Of a DNA stretch of 64,000 nucleotides, positions 1-11,029 are shown in pieces. The notes beneath the pieces were generated by a model that saw only the letters and a program-made list of their open reading frames with translations, made no database searches and was not told the DNA's origin. Both the position numbers and the translations under genes were made by a program. Positions within the stretch are counted from its first letter, which is position 1. Each line of letters opens with the position of its first letter. The DNA comes from Tulasnella sp. 424 (taxonomy: Eukaryota > Basidiomycota > Agaricomycetes > Cantharellales > Tulasnellaceae), in NCBI GenBank assembly GCA_019633425.1, contig WSUB01000003.1, positions 437,480 through 501,479 on the forward strand, given 5' to 3'.

Positions 1-292
1 TGCTCTGGGCGAGAGCGAGAGTGATAACCACTCCAGAACTATAGACTTCCTTCACCTTCATTTCTGCTTCTTGCAGTATGTGTACTTAGCAGTCACCGCA
101 AGCCAGGAGCTGCGAAACCCCTTCTCCCCTTTTCTCGCAGTGATCGGAAGAAACTTTCCAAAGGAGTTGCACGCAAAGATGAGCCTGATTTCAAACGTGG
201 ACTGTATTATACGCAGGCCTGTGCGAGCGGTGGCTATACAGGCCATGGCCTACAACTCTAACAAATGCGATTGAAATGAACTACAAGACAGG

Positions 293-1629
293 TTACACCA
301 CAATCGGATTCCCCTGGACCGTGTTTCGGGCCCTTCCGGCTGCAGAGGTGAAGTGATGACTGTTGACCAAATACCAATCTGTGAAACGCTGTCCTACAAT
401 TTTGGAGATTCCTCGTGATGTCACTATCAAGTCCGTTGCTTGAGGCGCCTGGGGTACTCTTGCAATGTATTGAGCAACAGTCTCCCCGTGTCTCGAATCC
501 TCTAGATGCTCGTATCGAACGAACGCGAACGAGCTTCCAGCCACCTCCCAGCACCTCCCCAGTAGGAACTTCTTGATCGGCCACAAAATGATAGGGTAAA
601 CGAGGGTGATATAGAACCAGAACCTGAGGAATCCAAGTCCGAATATCCACCACAGCAAGCTTTTTGGACGGATGACGACTTTGTCGCCTTTGATGATGAC
701 TTTCACTATCTCCTTCTTCCCCTTGCCAGAATGACATGAGGCAAGCGATGACGCAACCTGACGCTGAACTTCGTCCAAGTTCCAACCGTATACCGTCCGT
801 ATGAACCGGAACTCCTTTAACGGACTTCGACTAGCACAGTATTCCTCCGCCCATTCATCCAGTGTTTTGGTAGGTGCTGTAAAGTTGCTAAGGATGTTTT
901 GGAAACGAAGGCGGTCGCCAGGGAAGAGCAAACGGGCACCCGTCGGGTTGGGAGTTTGGGCGGATACAGGTGTCCATGGTGGCAGCCCCCGGGTTCTCCG
1001 GCTCTGGGTGTCGTCCAGACCTTGTTTTCTCTCGAGAGGAGTTGCTGTTCTTCGTTGAAGCGGCGAACGTCCTGCTTCGAGGTTGGCAGGTCTTTGAGCT
1101 TGCGGTGGATTTGGATCGTAGTCGATTTGCCGCCAGTACTTCCCCCTCTTGGCTGGCTCTTCGTCAGCAACGACCCAGACTGGGGCTCCGTAGGTGTTGG
1201 CGGGAAGTAAAGCGCTCGATATGTCGACGGTGAAGTGAAAATCCGTGACGGTCGTCACCTTTTTGTCCCCTTCGCGATCAGTCGTTTCCACTTGATGAGT
1301 TCCCCAGCACTCGATGAGAACCGTTGGTCGCCCAGAGGCGTGCGTCAAGATGAAATGCTGGAGAGCTTGTGCTGCATGCCAGGCAAATGAGTTAGTGACC
1401 CCAATCGTGGATCTCAACCGGCAGTTACAAGCGTACGGTCGTGGTTAAGCCTGCTATCATTAGTTTTCACGTTCTTCCTCGTATTGGTGGTCCAAAAGCT
1501 GTAGGGCGATGCATTCGTGGATGGTCCCAGAGGATTAGGGGCGGTTGCATTTGCTGCAGCCCCTAAGCCTGAGGCTAGTGGTTCTGGAGGATATGAAGCG
1601 GCGTTGTCGACTAGGGAGGAACTGGACAT
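293..1629 (-). CDS. Membrane protein of unknown function, tandem copy 1
   Basis: Two exons, complement(293..1371, 1437..1629), 423 residues. The 65-base intron has donor GTACGC, a CTAAC branch site and a GCAG acceptor, and splices in phase 1. The start is the first ATG downstream of a TATATA element about 80 bases away. The N-terminus is Ser/Thr/Ala/Pro-rich. The middle holds a beta-rich stretch (around THASGRPTVLIECWGTH). The C-terminal third has one hydrophobic segment (WWIFGLGFLRFWFYITLVYP) followed by a conserved FAFVRYEHLEDSRHGETVAQ block. I recognise no family. The paralogue at 2602-3971 is colinear, with the same intron position and length, so the model is well supported. This copy lacks about 10 residues found in the other before the APTKTLDEW block. 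Confidence 0.75.
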
Positions 1630-1636
1630 GACGTGA

Positions 1637-2400
1637 ACAGCGTTATGCAGAGCAATGAGGGAATGAAGTTGGTCAAAAAGGGCAACTGCGATGAGGCTGA
1701 AAATCCATATATAAACTTTACACCAGCGAATAGAGGCTGTGAGACCGAAGATCTCGGTGTTGTGCAACTGAAAAGCAGCATGCAACACGCGGGCATTTTG
1801 CGAGTAACCGTTCCTACTTAGATCCCTGCACAAGTGATCATCACAGCACTGCCTCCTGCACTTCAAACCTCGGATTCAGTTGCATTTTGTGACGTGTATT
1901 ACGTAACGTACAAAATCCACAACCCTGAAGATCTGAGCGGTAGCTCAAGAGCCCTTAGCATCGTTTTGGTAGTCCTTCTGACATGTGTCAAGCGAAGGAG
2001 ATAATAAGCCATCCAACTCCGGGTTCCCGTTCCTCTTTGGGCCTACTGCAGGCATGCTGAAGAACAAGTAAACTGTATCGACGACGAGCTTGACGTTGCC
2101 TCCCCGCCGTCATGAGCTGGGGCTTTCTGTAATGATTGCCAAGCGGTGATAGGTTTCGGACCAAAATGCCCGAGGTTCGGCACGTGTCGTATCCTTAGGG
2201 ATGACCGAACAAACAAGACCTTCCCTCACGGTGTTCAAGGAGTCCGCTCTTCCCTGGCAATGGACCTGGTCACCACAAACGTAGACGCCAGATGGTAATC
2301 CGAACCGGAGACTGCGAGCGAATAGTTTAAGCTTCCGAGGGAATTACACGAACGTTACAAGATAGACACTGAGCTAGATTGTCAAGTCTCAAGAGCTAAA
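1637..2400. other. Intergenic upstream flank of copy 1, part of the duplicated unit
   Basis: No gene seen. The stretch aligns, with many substitutions and indels, to about 3990-4480. Both contain a block around CATCACAGCACTGC, then GAGAGCCCTTA-like and GTAAACTGTATC-like blocks. It is therefore the shared 5' flank of the two tandem copies. Confidence 0.6.
1707..1715 (-). promoter_or_regulatory. TATA element of membrane protein copy 1
   Basis: Minus-strand TATATATGG lies about 80 bases upstream of the ATG at 1629. An equivalent element stands in the same place upstream of copy 2. Confidence 0.45.
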
Positions 2401-2601
2401 CGTAGCGGTCACTGCCGGGCAGCTACTACGACCACCGATTTGTTTCGATCGAAAGAAAATTTCCGAATGAATTGCACGTTAAGACGGGCCTAATTTAAAA
2501 GCGTGGGTCCTATTACACCGTAGACGCGCCCATGAAGCTATACAGGCTACGGTCTACAACTTTGAACGGATGTGACTGAAATCAGTAAACTAAAAGACAG
2601 G

Positions 2602-3971
2602 CTACACGACAATCAGATTGTTCCGGTACCGGTCAGCTTCGCTCCTCCTATTTGCTGCAGAGGAAAAGTGTTGACTGTTGACCAAATACCAATCCGCGAA
2701 ACGCTGTCCCACAATTTTAGAGATCCCTCGTGATGTCGCTTTCAAGTCCTTTGCCGGAGGCGCCTGGGGTACTCTTGCAATGTATTGAGCAACAGTCTCT
2801 CCATGTCTCGAATCCTCCAGATGCTCGTATCGAACGAACGCGAACGAGCTTCCAGCCACCTTCCAGCACCTCCCCAAGACATATTTCTTGATCGGCCACA
2901 GAATAATAGGGTAAACGAGGGTGATATAGAGCCAGAACCTGAAGAATCCGGATCCAAATATCCACCACAGCGGATTTTTTGGACGGACGACGACTTTGTT
3001 GCCTTTGATGATGACTCTCGCTGTCTCCTTCTTGCGATCGCCAGAATGACACGAGGCAAGCGTTCTCTTAACCTGACGCTGAACTTCATCCAAGTCCCAA
3101 CCGTACACCGTCCGTATGAACCGGAACTCCTTCAACGGGCTCCAACTCGCGCAGTATTCCTCCGTCCATTCATCCAATGTTTTGGTAGGTGCCACCAGAT
3201 CGCTATCGGAAAAGTCTTCGATCGCGCAGGCGGAAGCGTTTTCGAAACGAAGGCGGTCGCCAGGGAAGAGCAAACGGACGCCTGTCGGGTCGGGAGTTTG
3301 GGCGGATATACATGCCCACGGTGGCAGCCCCAAGGCTCTCCGGCGCTGGGCGTCGTCCAGACCTTGCTTTCTCTCGAGCGGAGTCGCTTGTCTTCGTTGC
3401 AGCCATAAATGTCCCGCTTCAAGGTTGGCAGGTGTTTGAGCCTGCGCTGGTGGGTTTGGATCGTAGTCGATTTGCCGCCAGTATTTCCCCCTCTTGGCTG
3501 GCTCTTCGTCAGCAATGACCCAGACTGGTGCTCCGTACGTGTTGGCGGGGAGTAAAGCGCTCGATATGTCGACGGTGAAGTGAAAATCCGTTACGATGTT
3601 TGTCGATGAACCACCGAAACCGACGTTGTAATCTTCGACCTCATGAGTCCCTTTGCACTCGATGAGAACCGTTGGTCGACCAGAGGCATGTGTTAGGAGG
3701 AAATGTTGGAGAGCTTGCGCTGCGAGCCAGGCAAATGAGTGAGCGACTCTGAGTGTGTATCTTAACCGGCAGCTACAAACATACGGTCGTCGTTAAGTCT
3801 ACTGTCATTGGTTTTTACGTTCTTCCTCGTGCCAGTGATCCAAAAACCGACGGGCGATCCATCCGTGGAGAGCGCGGAAGGATGAGGGGTAATCGCGTTT
3901 GCCGCAGACCCTGAGGCAACTTGTTGTGGAGGATGTGAAGTGGGGTTGTCGACTGGGGAGGAGCTGGACAT
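2602..3971 (-). CDS. Membrane protein of unknown function, tandem copy 2
   Basis: Two exons, complement(2602..3719, 3785..3971), 434 residues. The 65-base intron (3720-3784) has a consensus GTATGT donor and a CGCAG acceptor in phase 1, exactly matching copy 1. Residues about 63-150 form the conserved soluble region. A single hydrophobic segment lies near residues 312-339 (WWIFGSGFFRFWLYITLVYP), flanked by basic residues (PIKKYVLGR), followed by FAFVRYEHLEDSRHGETVAQ. This suggests a one-pass membrane protein with a conserved C-terminal tail. Function is not recognised. The reading frame is intact and similarity to copy 1 extends into both flanks, so this is a fairly old tandem duplication with both copies kept open. 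Confidence 0.78.
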
Positions 3972-4046
3972 GTTGCTAATGGCGATATGTATGGTAAAGA
4001 GGGAATGAAGTCGGTCAAACTGGAGTTTGCGATGAGACCGAAAATC

Positions 4047-4054
4047 CATTTATA
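4047..4054 (-). promoter_or_regulatory. TATA element of membrane protein copy 2
   Basis: Minus-strand TATAAATGG about 78 bases upstream of the ATG at 3971, in the position matching the TATA element of copy 1. Confidence 0.45.
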
Positions 4055-4522
4055 CGGCGAACAGGGGCTGTGGGACTGAAGGTCCTGATCACCCTTGGGT
4101 CCCTGCATAAAGTGGTCATCACAGCACTGCTTCCTGCTGCTTCAAAGGTCAAATTTTGCAACGTGTTGATGTACTTACGTAAGGCTAAGAGACCCACCAA
4201 TCTGAGGACCTGAGGGATACCTCGAGAGCCCTTACACCTCTCTAATATTACTCCCAACGATTGCCCAAGTGAAGGGGGGATAAAGTGCCCCGATCTTACT
4301 CGGGGTTGTTCCTCTAGAGCCCACTGAAGGCGTGCTCCAGTAGAAACTAAACCGTATCAGAGACGAGCCCCACCGTCATAAGTTGGAGTAATGATTTTGA
4401 AGTGATAGCTTCGGACAAAAGACCTGAGGTTTGGGGTGAGCCGTGCGAGGAGAGGAACGAACAAACAATGCCTTTCGGCCATTCAATCAAGTCTTTCCAC
4501 GCTGCGGTGTTCAGCTTTGCCA

Positions 4523-5125
4523 ATGTTCGCCATCACCCAGCGTTACTTAGGTACCCCATTCCGAAGAATTTCAACGATCAAACGCGCAATGAGCTCTGCA
4601 CCAACCGCTTCAGAAGCAGGTCCGATCGAGACCTCGATTCGAAACAAGGTGGGAGCTGTCTCAAAAATTCTCTTTTTTTCCTGGCTGTGCTTATATATTA
4701 CCAATCTCATCTTGTGGGACCTTTCTCCCTCAAATCAGCTTACGGACCTTCTCAAACCTTCGGAGCTCAAGATTACCAACGACTCGTGGCAACATAGACA
4801 CCATGCAGCTATGAAGGCGATCGGGGGTGGTGATGGCGAGACCCGTACGTTCAGTCCCCTCATATCCTTGCGAATGCACATCTCATCCATCACCCCTATA
4901 GATTTCTCAGTAGAGGTTGTGTCAGATGAGTTCACTGGCAAGGTGGGTTTCGACGAGTGCCCTCGCCCTGACTCTCCTCATCCGTCCATATGATTTCAGC
5001 GAACGATGCAAAGGCACCGCATGATCTACGGCGCACTAGCAGACGAGTTCAACACTGGCCTCCATGCCCTATCCCTCAATACTAAAACACCCTCAGAGGT
5101 CGTCACGACCGCCACAGCTTCGTGA
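4523..5125 (+). CDS. BolA-like protein, probably mitochondrial
   Basis: Four exons, join(4523..4648, 4739..4844, 4902..4942, 5000..5125), 132 residues. The mature part has BolA landmarks in order: GPIETSIRNK, LKPSELKITNDSWQHR, then THFSVEVVSDEFTGK, then RHRMIYGALADEFNTGLHA. BolA proteins work with monothiol glutaredoxins in iron-sulfur cluster handling. The His in the HRHHAAM segment and the His of RHRMIY fall where family members bind or lie near the cluster. The N-terminus (MFAITQRYLGTPFRRIS) is basic and free of acidic residues, as in a mitochondrial presequence; an internal ATG follows it and could give a cytosolic form (inference). All introns are GT-AG. The gene is convergent with the pectate lyase, 179 bases away. 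Confidence 0.9.
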
Positions 5126-5304
5126 CAAGACTCGTCAACTTTACTGGAACTTGTACCCTCACGAAGGCGGTGTTGAAGACTTGGGAGGAAAGGCTCGGTG
5201 AAAGTCATGTCATTCATTTGTACGTCAAATACTACGTTTATAGATTTGACATCATTTCCCCCCTTGGAAAGAGATGGGGGAGAATTTGGGTACAAGACGA
5301 CGGT

Positions 5305-6590
5305 CTAGCAAGTCCAGACATCCGTCGAGACGTAGTTGCAGACGTTGCCACTCGGGCCACTAAAAATGGGAGTCAGCGTTTGGACCAGCAGTGCGTCCAT
5401 GTGGGAATGTCTCACCATCCGATCTTGTCGGGTTCGTTTCCGGGTGTTGTACCCTCGTAGCGACAGCACACATTGGTGACAGAAGGTTTGCCGCTGGTGC
5501 AGACGTTGGTCAAAGTTGCGGTGTCGCCGAAATTCTGAAAGATAAGCGGATATGAGTTTGGCGAAGGACAACAATGAAAAGGTTCTCGAACCTCGTTGAT
5601 ACCGACTCCGCTGGAACCGGCGATCAATGCAACGCCGTCGATGATGACATGGCGTGTATAGGTCGTTGAGCAGTTACCGCAAGAACGATATAGCCTGGAG
5701 AAGCAAGGTCGGGTCAGATACCGACAGAATGGATGAGTGTAAGGCAAGTCGGACTCACTTGCCGAAGTCGTTGGCATAGAACTTGCTGATCGAAACCGTG
5801 CCGGCTCCGTTATGCTGAACGATCTTGTCGGAAGCGTGGAAAGCGCCTCCGCCGATGATATAAGAAACGTCGGTGGCACCGGTCTGCTTGATAGTGATGG
5901 CATCTGTCCCGGCATCATACGGGGTTCAACTTTAAGCCATTCATCCTGGGGCAAAGTTTCGGCGTACCTTCGCAAACATCCTCCCACCAGACGTTGATGA
6001 CTGTGCAAGGACCACGGCAGTGAATACCTTCGGCCTGGTCGGCACCAATGATGACGTTCTTAATAGTAGCTCCAGCTTCCAAGATGAAGACAGCCTCCGC
6101 TTCGCCAGTCTCGGTTTGGCCTTGACATTCACCGTCGCTTCCCTTACGGTCGTAACGGTACATGCCACCGTCGAAGGTACCGGTAATGACTGAAGCGGTG
6201 GGGAGGGCAACGTAGCCGCTGGAAGCGGGAAGGGTGGTAGTAACTCCAGTGGGAGGAGGGCCAACCTAGCAATAGAGTGTCTCAAGACCTCGCCTGATAA
6301 ACCTCAGAAAGGGTAACATGACCTACAGTGGTGGTGGTCTTGGTGGTCTTGGTGGTCGATGTCTTTGATGTCGAAGACTTGGTGCTGGTGGACGTGATAG
6401 TGGAAGTCTTGGTCGTGGAAGTCTTGGTCGTGGAAGTCTTCGTAGTCTTGGTGGAGGACGTGGAAGAAGTGGTCGCAGCCGCGCTAGTTGTGGAGTTCGT
6501 GTCAGTCGGTGCTGAAGAGACCCTAAATAATTGGACTACCTACGCCATAGCGGCGCATGCAAGTGCGGTCAGAACTGTGGTGAGCTTCAT
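5305..6590 (-). CDS. Secreted pectate lyase, family PL3, with Ser/Thr-rich linker
   Basis: Seven exons, complement(5305..5359, 5416..5534, 5592..5694, 5759..5903, 5968..6265, 6327..6522, 6544..6590), 320 residues. It should cleave homogalacturonan by beta-elimination outside the cell. A signal peptide ([16 protein letters not shown]) is followed by a Thr/Ser/Lys-rich linker built from repeated KTSTT units. The catalytic domain has PL3 landmarks: [55 protein letters not shown] and a Cys-rich tail ending [10 protein letters not shown]. The weak point is the junction of exons 1 and 2. A 21-base stretch (6523-6543) with GTAGGT at its start and TAG at its end must be removed, or the frame stops right after the signal peptide. 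The other introns are ordinary. The linker's antisense strand reads as a long Val-rich open frame, which is an artefact. Confidence 0.85.
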
Positions 6591-7354
6591 GATTCCTTTT
6601 GCTGTTTCCTTTGGAGATGGAGAGCAAGCTAACCTATTTTCTTTCAGATTTTATAGCGGTCCTCCACTGCGACGGCAGACGTCGGGCGGGCCGTGGCGGC
6701 AGCTCACTCTCCGCTCCGGCCTACGAGAGGTCCGACGCAGTCAGTCACTTGTCAATGAGGAAACCCGTGGTCGGTGGTTGTGTCTGGTTCCAGCGGTACG
6801 CCAAGAGAATCCACCGAAGCATCTAGGACTGGCTTGGCGACGGACTTGGCGCGGGTTTTACTACCATTAGGGACCAGAGCGAACCGACTATTAGCCTCAA
6901 AGCGAGGTAGAATGTCCGGGCATTGGCGCACTCGGAAAGTAGCAAGAAAACTGTCTTCAACCGTTGGCTTCGTTTGACAGGTGGGAAGAAAACGGCCCGG
7001 CTTGGAGCTGTCGCTGTCGCCTGCAACGATGGCCAGGCAATAAAGTGTCTCCTATGGCGGGCCGCTTGTCTTTGAGAATACATGATCGAGGGCTTCTTTG
7101 CAATGCTTCTTGATGATGAAGTCGCCAAGACTTTCACTCCTACCGCGGGCCCGGCGTAGAAGCACCATTCCAATGTTCGGCAGCCGAGAACGCGCCACTG
7201 GCGCCATTTCATGAAGGGACTCCGCAGGGGAGCCGGAGAAGAGGATTAAAGCTCGACAAAACGGAAAAGAATTGGACAGTGAGACGGGACACCTTATCCA
7301 GGGACCAGTGGGATATTTCCGGAAAAAGGTGGGTCGAAACGCAGAGCAAAAGTA
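6591..7354. other. Intergenic, upstream of the pectate lyase
   Basis: Only short, unrelated open frames on both strands. I recognise no gene. It should contain the pectate lyase promoter, but no clear TATA element stands out. Confidence 0.4.
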
Positions 7355-7439
7355 CTGCTTCGGTGAGACTCGAACTCACAGCCTCCTGATGACCGGATCG
7401 GTAACAGTCAGACGCGCTAACCAATTGCGCCACGAAGCA
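7355..7439 (-). tRNA. tRNA-Asn (GTT) with an 11-base intron
   Basis: Minus-strand cloverleaf. The acceptor stem TGCTTCG pairs with CGAAGCA. The D arm is GCGC-AATTGGTTA-GCGC. The anticodon stem TCTGA pairs with TCAGG (one G-T pair). The loop starts CTGTTA, giving anticodon GTT, and an 11-base intron sits after position 37. The T arm GTGAG-TTCGAGT-CTCAC is perfectly paired. The discriminator base is G, as usual for tRNA-Asn. Both internal promoter boxes (TGGCGCAATTGG and GTTCGAGTC) are intact, and a short T run follows the 3' end. Confidence 0.93.
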
Positions 7440-8310
7440 AGCTTGCGAAAAGCACACACCAAATTCACTAGTTCGTAATAAATTATACGGGACTGTTGTC
7501 GAGGAAAGGCTGAGGATACCTAAGTCGCATCCAGGCTCAGAGCGAAGCAAGTCGGTTCGACTGCCCCACCAAGGCCGACGAAGAGCCCGACTCCACGAAC
7601 TCTTCTCGACGATAGTCGCGGTTGGCGCCTCCAACACTCAATTTCTTGCCCGCAGCACTGTCACTTAGCAGAGCATCCGAGTGTATGACCTGCGCGCAAC
7701 GGGAATCCGTAGTCTTCGACTCCCGATCCCAAAGTCCGTGCCCCAAGTACGGCCTCAAGCTCCTCAAATTGATAGCAGGATGAAGAGTGGTGCCCCGACG
7801 TTGGCAATTGATGATAGATTCTGCGAGGTATTCTCGTACCCCAAGACGGGGATGAGGCTTAGGTTTTCTGTGTGGATGCTTCGCTGAGTAGTGATCTTAT
7901 TTTTTTCTAACTTTCCCCGGACTTGTCTCTCGATCTTCTTTTGGCTGGTTGTACGATCCTCAGTTACGACTTTTTCTTACGACCTCGGCAGTGACATCTC
8001 ACTCCAGGCTTTCTATTCATCAATTTCTTTGTGAATTTGGAGGGTGTTACAGGAAGCAAAAGGACGTGATGCAGGCAAAGATCGAGCTCATACTGGAAAC
8101 TCCTGGAGATTGGCCTTCATGCAGGACAATTGACAGCAGGAACTGAGACTATGAGCACTAGGCATAGAAGATGGTGGGCGGGGTGTCACCTCGTGATGAG
8201 ACAAGACGCGGCATCTAGGGCGATAGGTTCTGACCTAAAAGCGGGATGGATAGGAAAGTGAGCACTCATGGACAGCGATTCGATCAATGAGAAGAGTACC
8301 CAAAGAAATC
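7440..8310. repeat. Repeat unit A1, non-coding 3' part
   Basis: This aligns along most of its length with 9776-10644 and, reverse-complemented, with the segments after the small genes at 60.0-60.4 and 61.9-62.5 kb. Shared blocks include CATTGGCAATTGATGATAGA-like sequence, a GAGTAGTGATC/GAGTAGTAATTG block, the 75-base element at 7922-7985, and a GTGTCACCTCGTGATGAGAC-like block. No gene is seen inside. Confidence 0.7.
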
Positions 8311-8632
8311 CTAATCAGCTCGGACGATTTTTCGAACCTCCACGACCGGGTCCCTTGCGTGACGGGCTCTAACTGACGCAGCAGTCGTGGCGCTGGGCCT
8401 GGCCAGGAGCATAGTCTTCCCGACAAAAGCTGCAACAAGCACGGCGACGCACGCAAGGGAGCTAATTCCGGCGGCTATAGTGCTGTAGATTGAGTAAAGG
8501 GGAAGCAAATACTGTGGCAGTCGTGGCTCGGGGTGATCAGCTTGCGCAGGTCCTTGAGTGGGACAGGGGTTAGGTCGATTGAGACCATATGGTTAGATAA
8601 CGTGCCAGTTCAAACTTGCCTGCAGTAGTCAT
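8311..8632 (-). CDS. Family A small membrane protein, copy A1
   Basis: Two exons, complement(8311..8552, 8620..8632), 84 residues. Exon 1 is 13 bases (MTTA plus one base). The intron (8553-8619) has a GCAAGT donor and is needed to join the frame. The protein has a short polar N-terminus, PLYSIYSTIAAGISSLAC, a hydrophobic segment (VAVLVAAFVG), then a basic tail with the family signature RHARDPVVEV. It is predicted to cross a membrane once. The longer N-terminus of copies A2 and A4 is not available here: the aligned ATG is ACG and the frame then meets TAG, so only the downstream ATG is usable. Function unknown. A TATAAAA element lies about 131 bases upstream (8763-8769). Confidence 0.6.
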
Positions 8633-8639
8633 GGCCTAG

Positions 8640-10644
8640 AGTAGACGAAACACGCGTTGAAGGAGCGGTATCGTTACTTGTAGAAGTGGTCTGTAACCCG
8701 CGGTTCTTAGAGGTAGAGGCCGTCTGGAGGTTTATGAGTTTGGAGGGCTTGAAAGCTCGCCATTTTATAGATGATGAGAATCGCGCTTGGACGAAGGCTG
8801 CAAGGTCGCAAACCGCTCGCAGATGGGCTCAACTCCCAAATGTGGCGCCGACGGAGGGCGCGGCGCTAGTATAGTGCATCAAGCGGGAAGTGTCCGCCGC
8901 GTGGCGAGGGGGGCAATGGCGCCCATTCAAGCGGGAACAGGCCGTACGTTGAAAGACTCGGGGAGTGTGACAGGATACTCAAAGACTACCTCAGAGAACG
9001 CGAGAACTCCCCGAACCCGTCACGGAAGGGTGACCGGTCTTACAGTGCCATGAATAAAAGCGTATTTAGCTATAGGCGCCCATTGGCCCTCGACGCTGCG
9101 GACCACATTAGCCGCCACGTCCTCCTCCCCGTCCCGTCGTCTCCCCTTTACTCTCTCTTGTTTCTACTCCCTGTTTCTTCGAAATCACAGTTTTGCCTCT
9201 TGGTTGTTTCCTCTGCGCATGAGAGGCGTGGGGTCTCGCTCAACCCGCGCCGCGCCTCGAGCGAACTTCCTTACCCTTTCTCTCTCGATAATGTCAAAGC
9301 AAGCAGATATAGGGACTTATTCTTCTTTTGAGGATCTGGTGAGGCCTCCGCCAACGATTAGCAATAGGGAATTCTATTCACTCTCGCCAAACCCTTGGCT
9401 AAATTTCATCGGTTTCTTGCAATTCGTGATGTCGTGAGCAGCTGCATCCATAGTATAATGACCGATCACAGAAGGCTCTGGGAACCCGGCGCCAATACGT
9501 GGACGCACCGAGATGATTTCACAAACGTACGGAACCCGAATACCATGGGCGCTATTGGTCCCGTCCATGACTAATCGTCACGACGCGGCGAGTGCCATAT
9601 TGGCGCCCCTGGCCGCCCCCCCCCCCGATGGCTAATTGTCACAGTACAGCGAGCATGCTCGATTCCTCCCCCTTCTCCTTCGCTCGAACTACGGCACAAC
9701 TCCTTCCTAAGCGTATGGATGAACTGGTTTCATTTGGTAACAGTCAGACGCGCTCACTAATTGCGCCACGAAGCAAGCTTGCGGAAGTGCTGCACCAAAC
9801 TTTCTAGGTTACAGCGAACCAGGACGAACCGTACATAAGGAGGAAAAGCTGAGGAGATTGCTTCTCGTCCTTAAACGCAACACCGTCACTTAGCAGACTA
9901 TACAAAATGTATCAACCGCGCTCGGCGGGAATCCGAGTAGCCTCCGCTTCTCCTTCGACTCCCGATCCCAATGTTAGTGTCCTCAGTACACATAAGCTCC
10001 TCGAACTGATGGCAGTACAAATAGCGGTGCTGGAAGTGGTTCCCCGACATTGGCAATCGATGATGGATTCTGTGGGCACTTAGGGCGAACCCTGGGGAGT
10101 TAAAGCCTGTACAGTGGGGTATTCTCGTACCCCTAGGCGGTGACGACGCTTGGCTTTTCTGTGTAGACGTTTCGTTGAGTAGTAATTGCGTTATTTCTCA
10201 CTCCTACCCCTTTCTCTACTTCCCTTTCTGGCTACTCCAGTCGACCTGTTTACCGATTTCCTCCGCTGGCTTGTTGTACAAGCCTCTGTTACTATATTTT
10301 GATGTACGACCTCAGTGATGACATCACACTGAAGACCTTTCTGTTCATTAAGTTCTTTACAAATTTGGTTGGGGCTACAGGAAGTAAAGGGACGCGATGC
10401 AAGCATACACGAGCTCGTATGGACCGGATAGTACTCCTGGGGATTGGCCTTCATACGGACAATTGACAACAGGTATTGCGACTATGATAGAACGCGAGGC
10501 ATGGATGATGGTGGGTGTAGTGTCACTTCGTGGCGAGACTAGACACGGCATTCAGGGCAATACCTTGTGACCTGGAATTGGGATGAAAGTGAGCACTGGT
10601 GGAAAACGTTTCGAACAACGAGAGGGTACCTCAAGAAATCAGAA
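8640..10644. other. Intergenic between A1 and A2, including the 3' part of unit A2
   Basis: 8640-9735 holds no recognisable gene; it has CT-rich sequence near 9120-9290 and a C run (9616-9626). From about 9736 the sequence is a diverged copy of 7400-8310, beginning with a truncated tRNA and running up to gene A2. Some blocks in this copy are longer, for example about 50 extra bases near 10075-10125. Confidence 0.6.
9736..9775 (-). pseudogene. Truncated tRNA-Asn copy (5' half only)
   Basis: The 40 bases match the intact tRNA-Asn from its first base through the D arm and the GTT anticodon loop, with two or three changes. The intron and whole 3' half are missing, so no T arm or acceptor partner remains. 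Similarity continues into the tRNA's 5' flank, so it was carried along with repeat unit A2. Confidence 0.75.
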
Positions 10645-11029
10645 TCAGTTTCGGTCCCTTCGTTGGACCTTCACGACCGTATCATTGGAGTGACGGGATG
10701 TGGCTGACACTGCACCCGTGGTGCTAGGTTGATCGTCCCCAAGCCGGCGGGTCCGGATTGCCAGGGACCTGGTGTCCCCGCCAAGGGCTGCAATAAGCAG
10801 GAGAACGAATGCAAGGGAGCTAACTCCGGCTACAATGACGTGGTAAATGGAGTAAAGGGGAAGAAATGTGGGTCGTAGGCCTGCCTCGGTGAAATCAGCG
10901 GACGCTGGTCCTTCAGCTGTAGTGGAACAACGGTTGGGCCATCGGGAAGGGAAAGCGTGCCTGTGCATACTCACCCCCGGCATCCATGACCTGGAACAGA
11001 CGGAAAACGCACTGTATTAGCGGTGTCAT
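10645..11029 (-). CDS. Family A small membrane protein, copy A2
   Basis: Two exons, complement(10645..10916, 10975..11029), 108 residues. Exon 1 is 55 bases, identical in length and phase to copy A4, and encodes MTPLIQCVFRLFQVMDAG. The intron (10917-10974) has an ordinary GTGAGT donor, unlike the other three copies. After the junction come AEGPASADFTEAG, LPLYSIYHVIVAGVSSLAF, a hydrophobic run (VLLLIAALGG) and a basic tail with TTGAVSATSRHSNDTVVKVQ. It is predicted to span a membrane once. No known family is recognised. A TATA element (11110-11116) lies about 80-90 bases upstream of the start. Confidence 0.68.

Noticed and set aside
6328..6870. Plus-strand frame rich in Val ([11 protein letters not shown]...)
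   Set aside because: It is the antisense of the Thr/Ser/Lys-rich linker of the pectate lyase.
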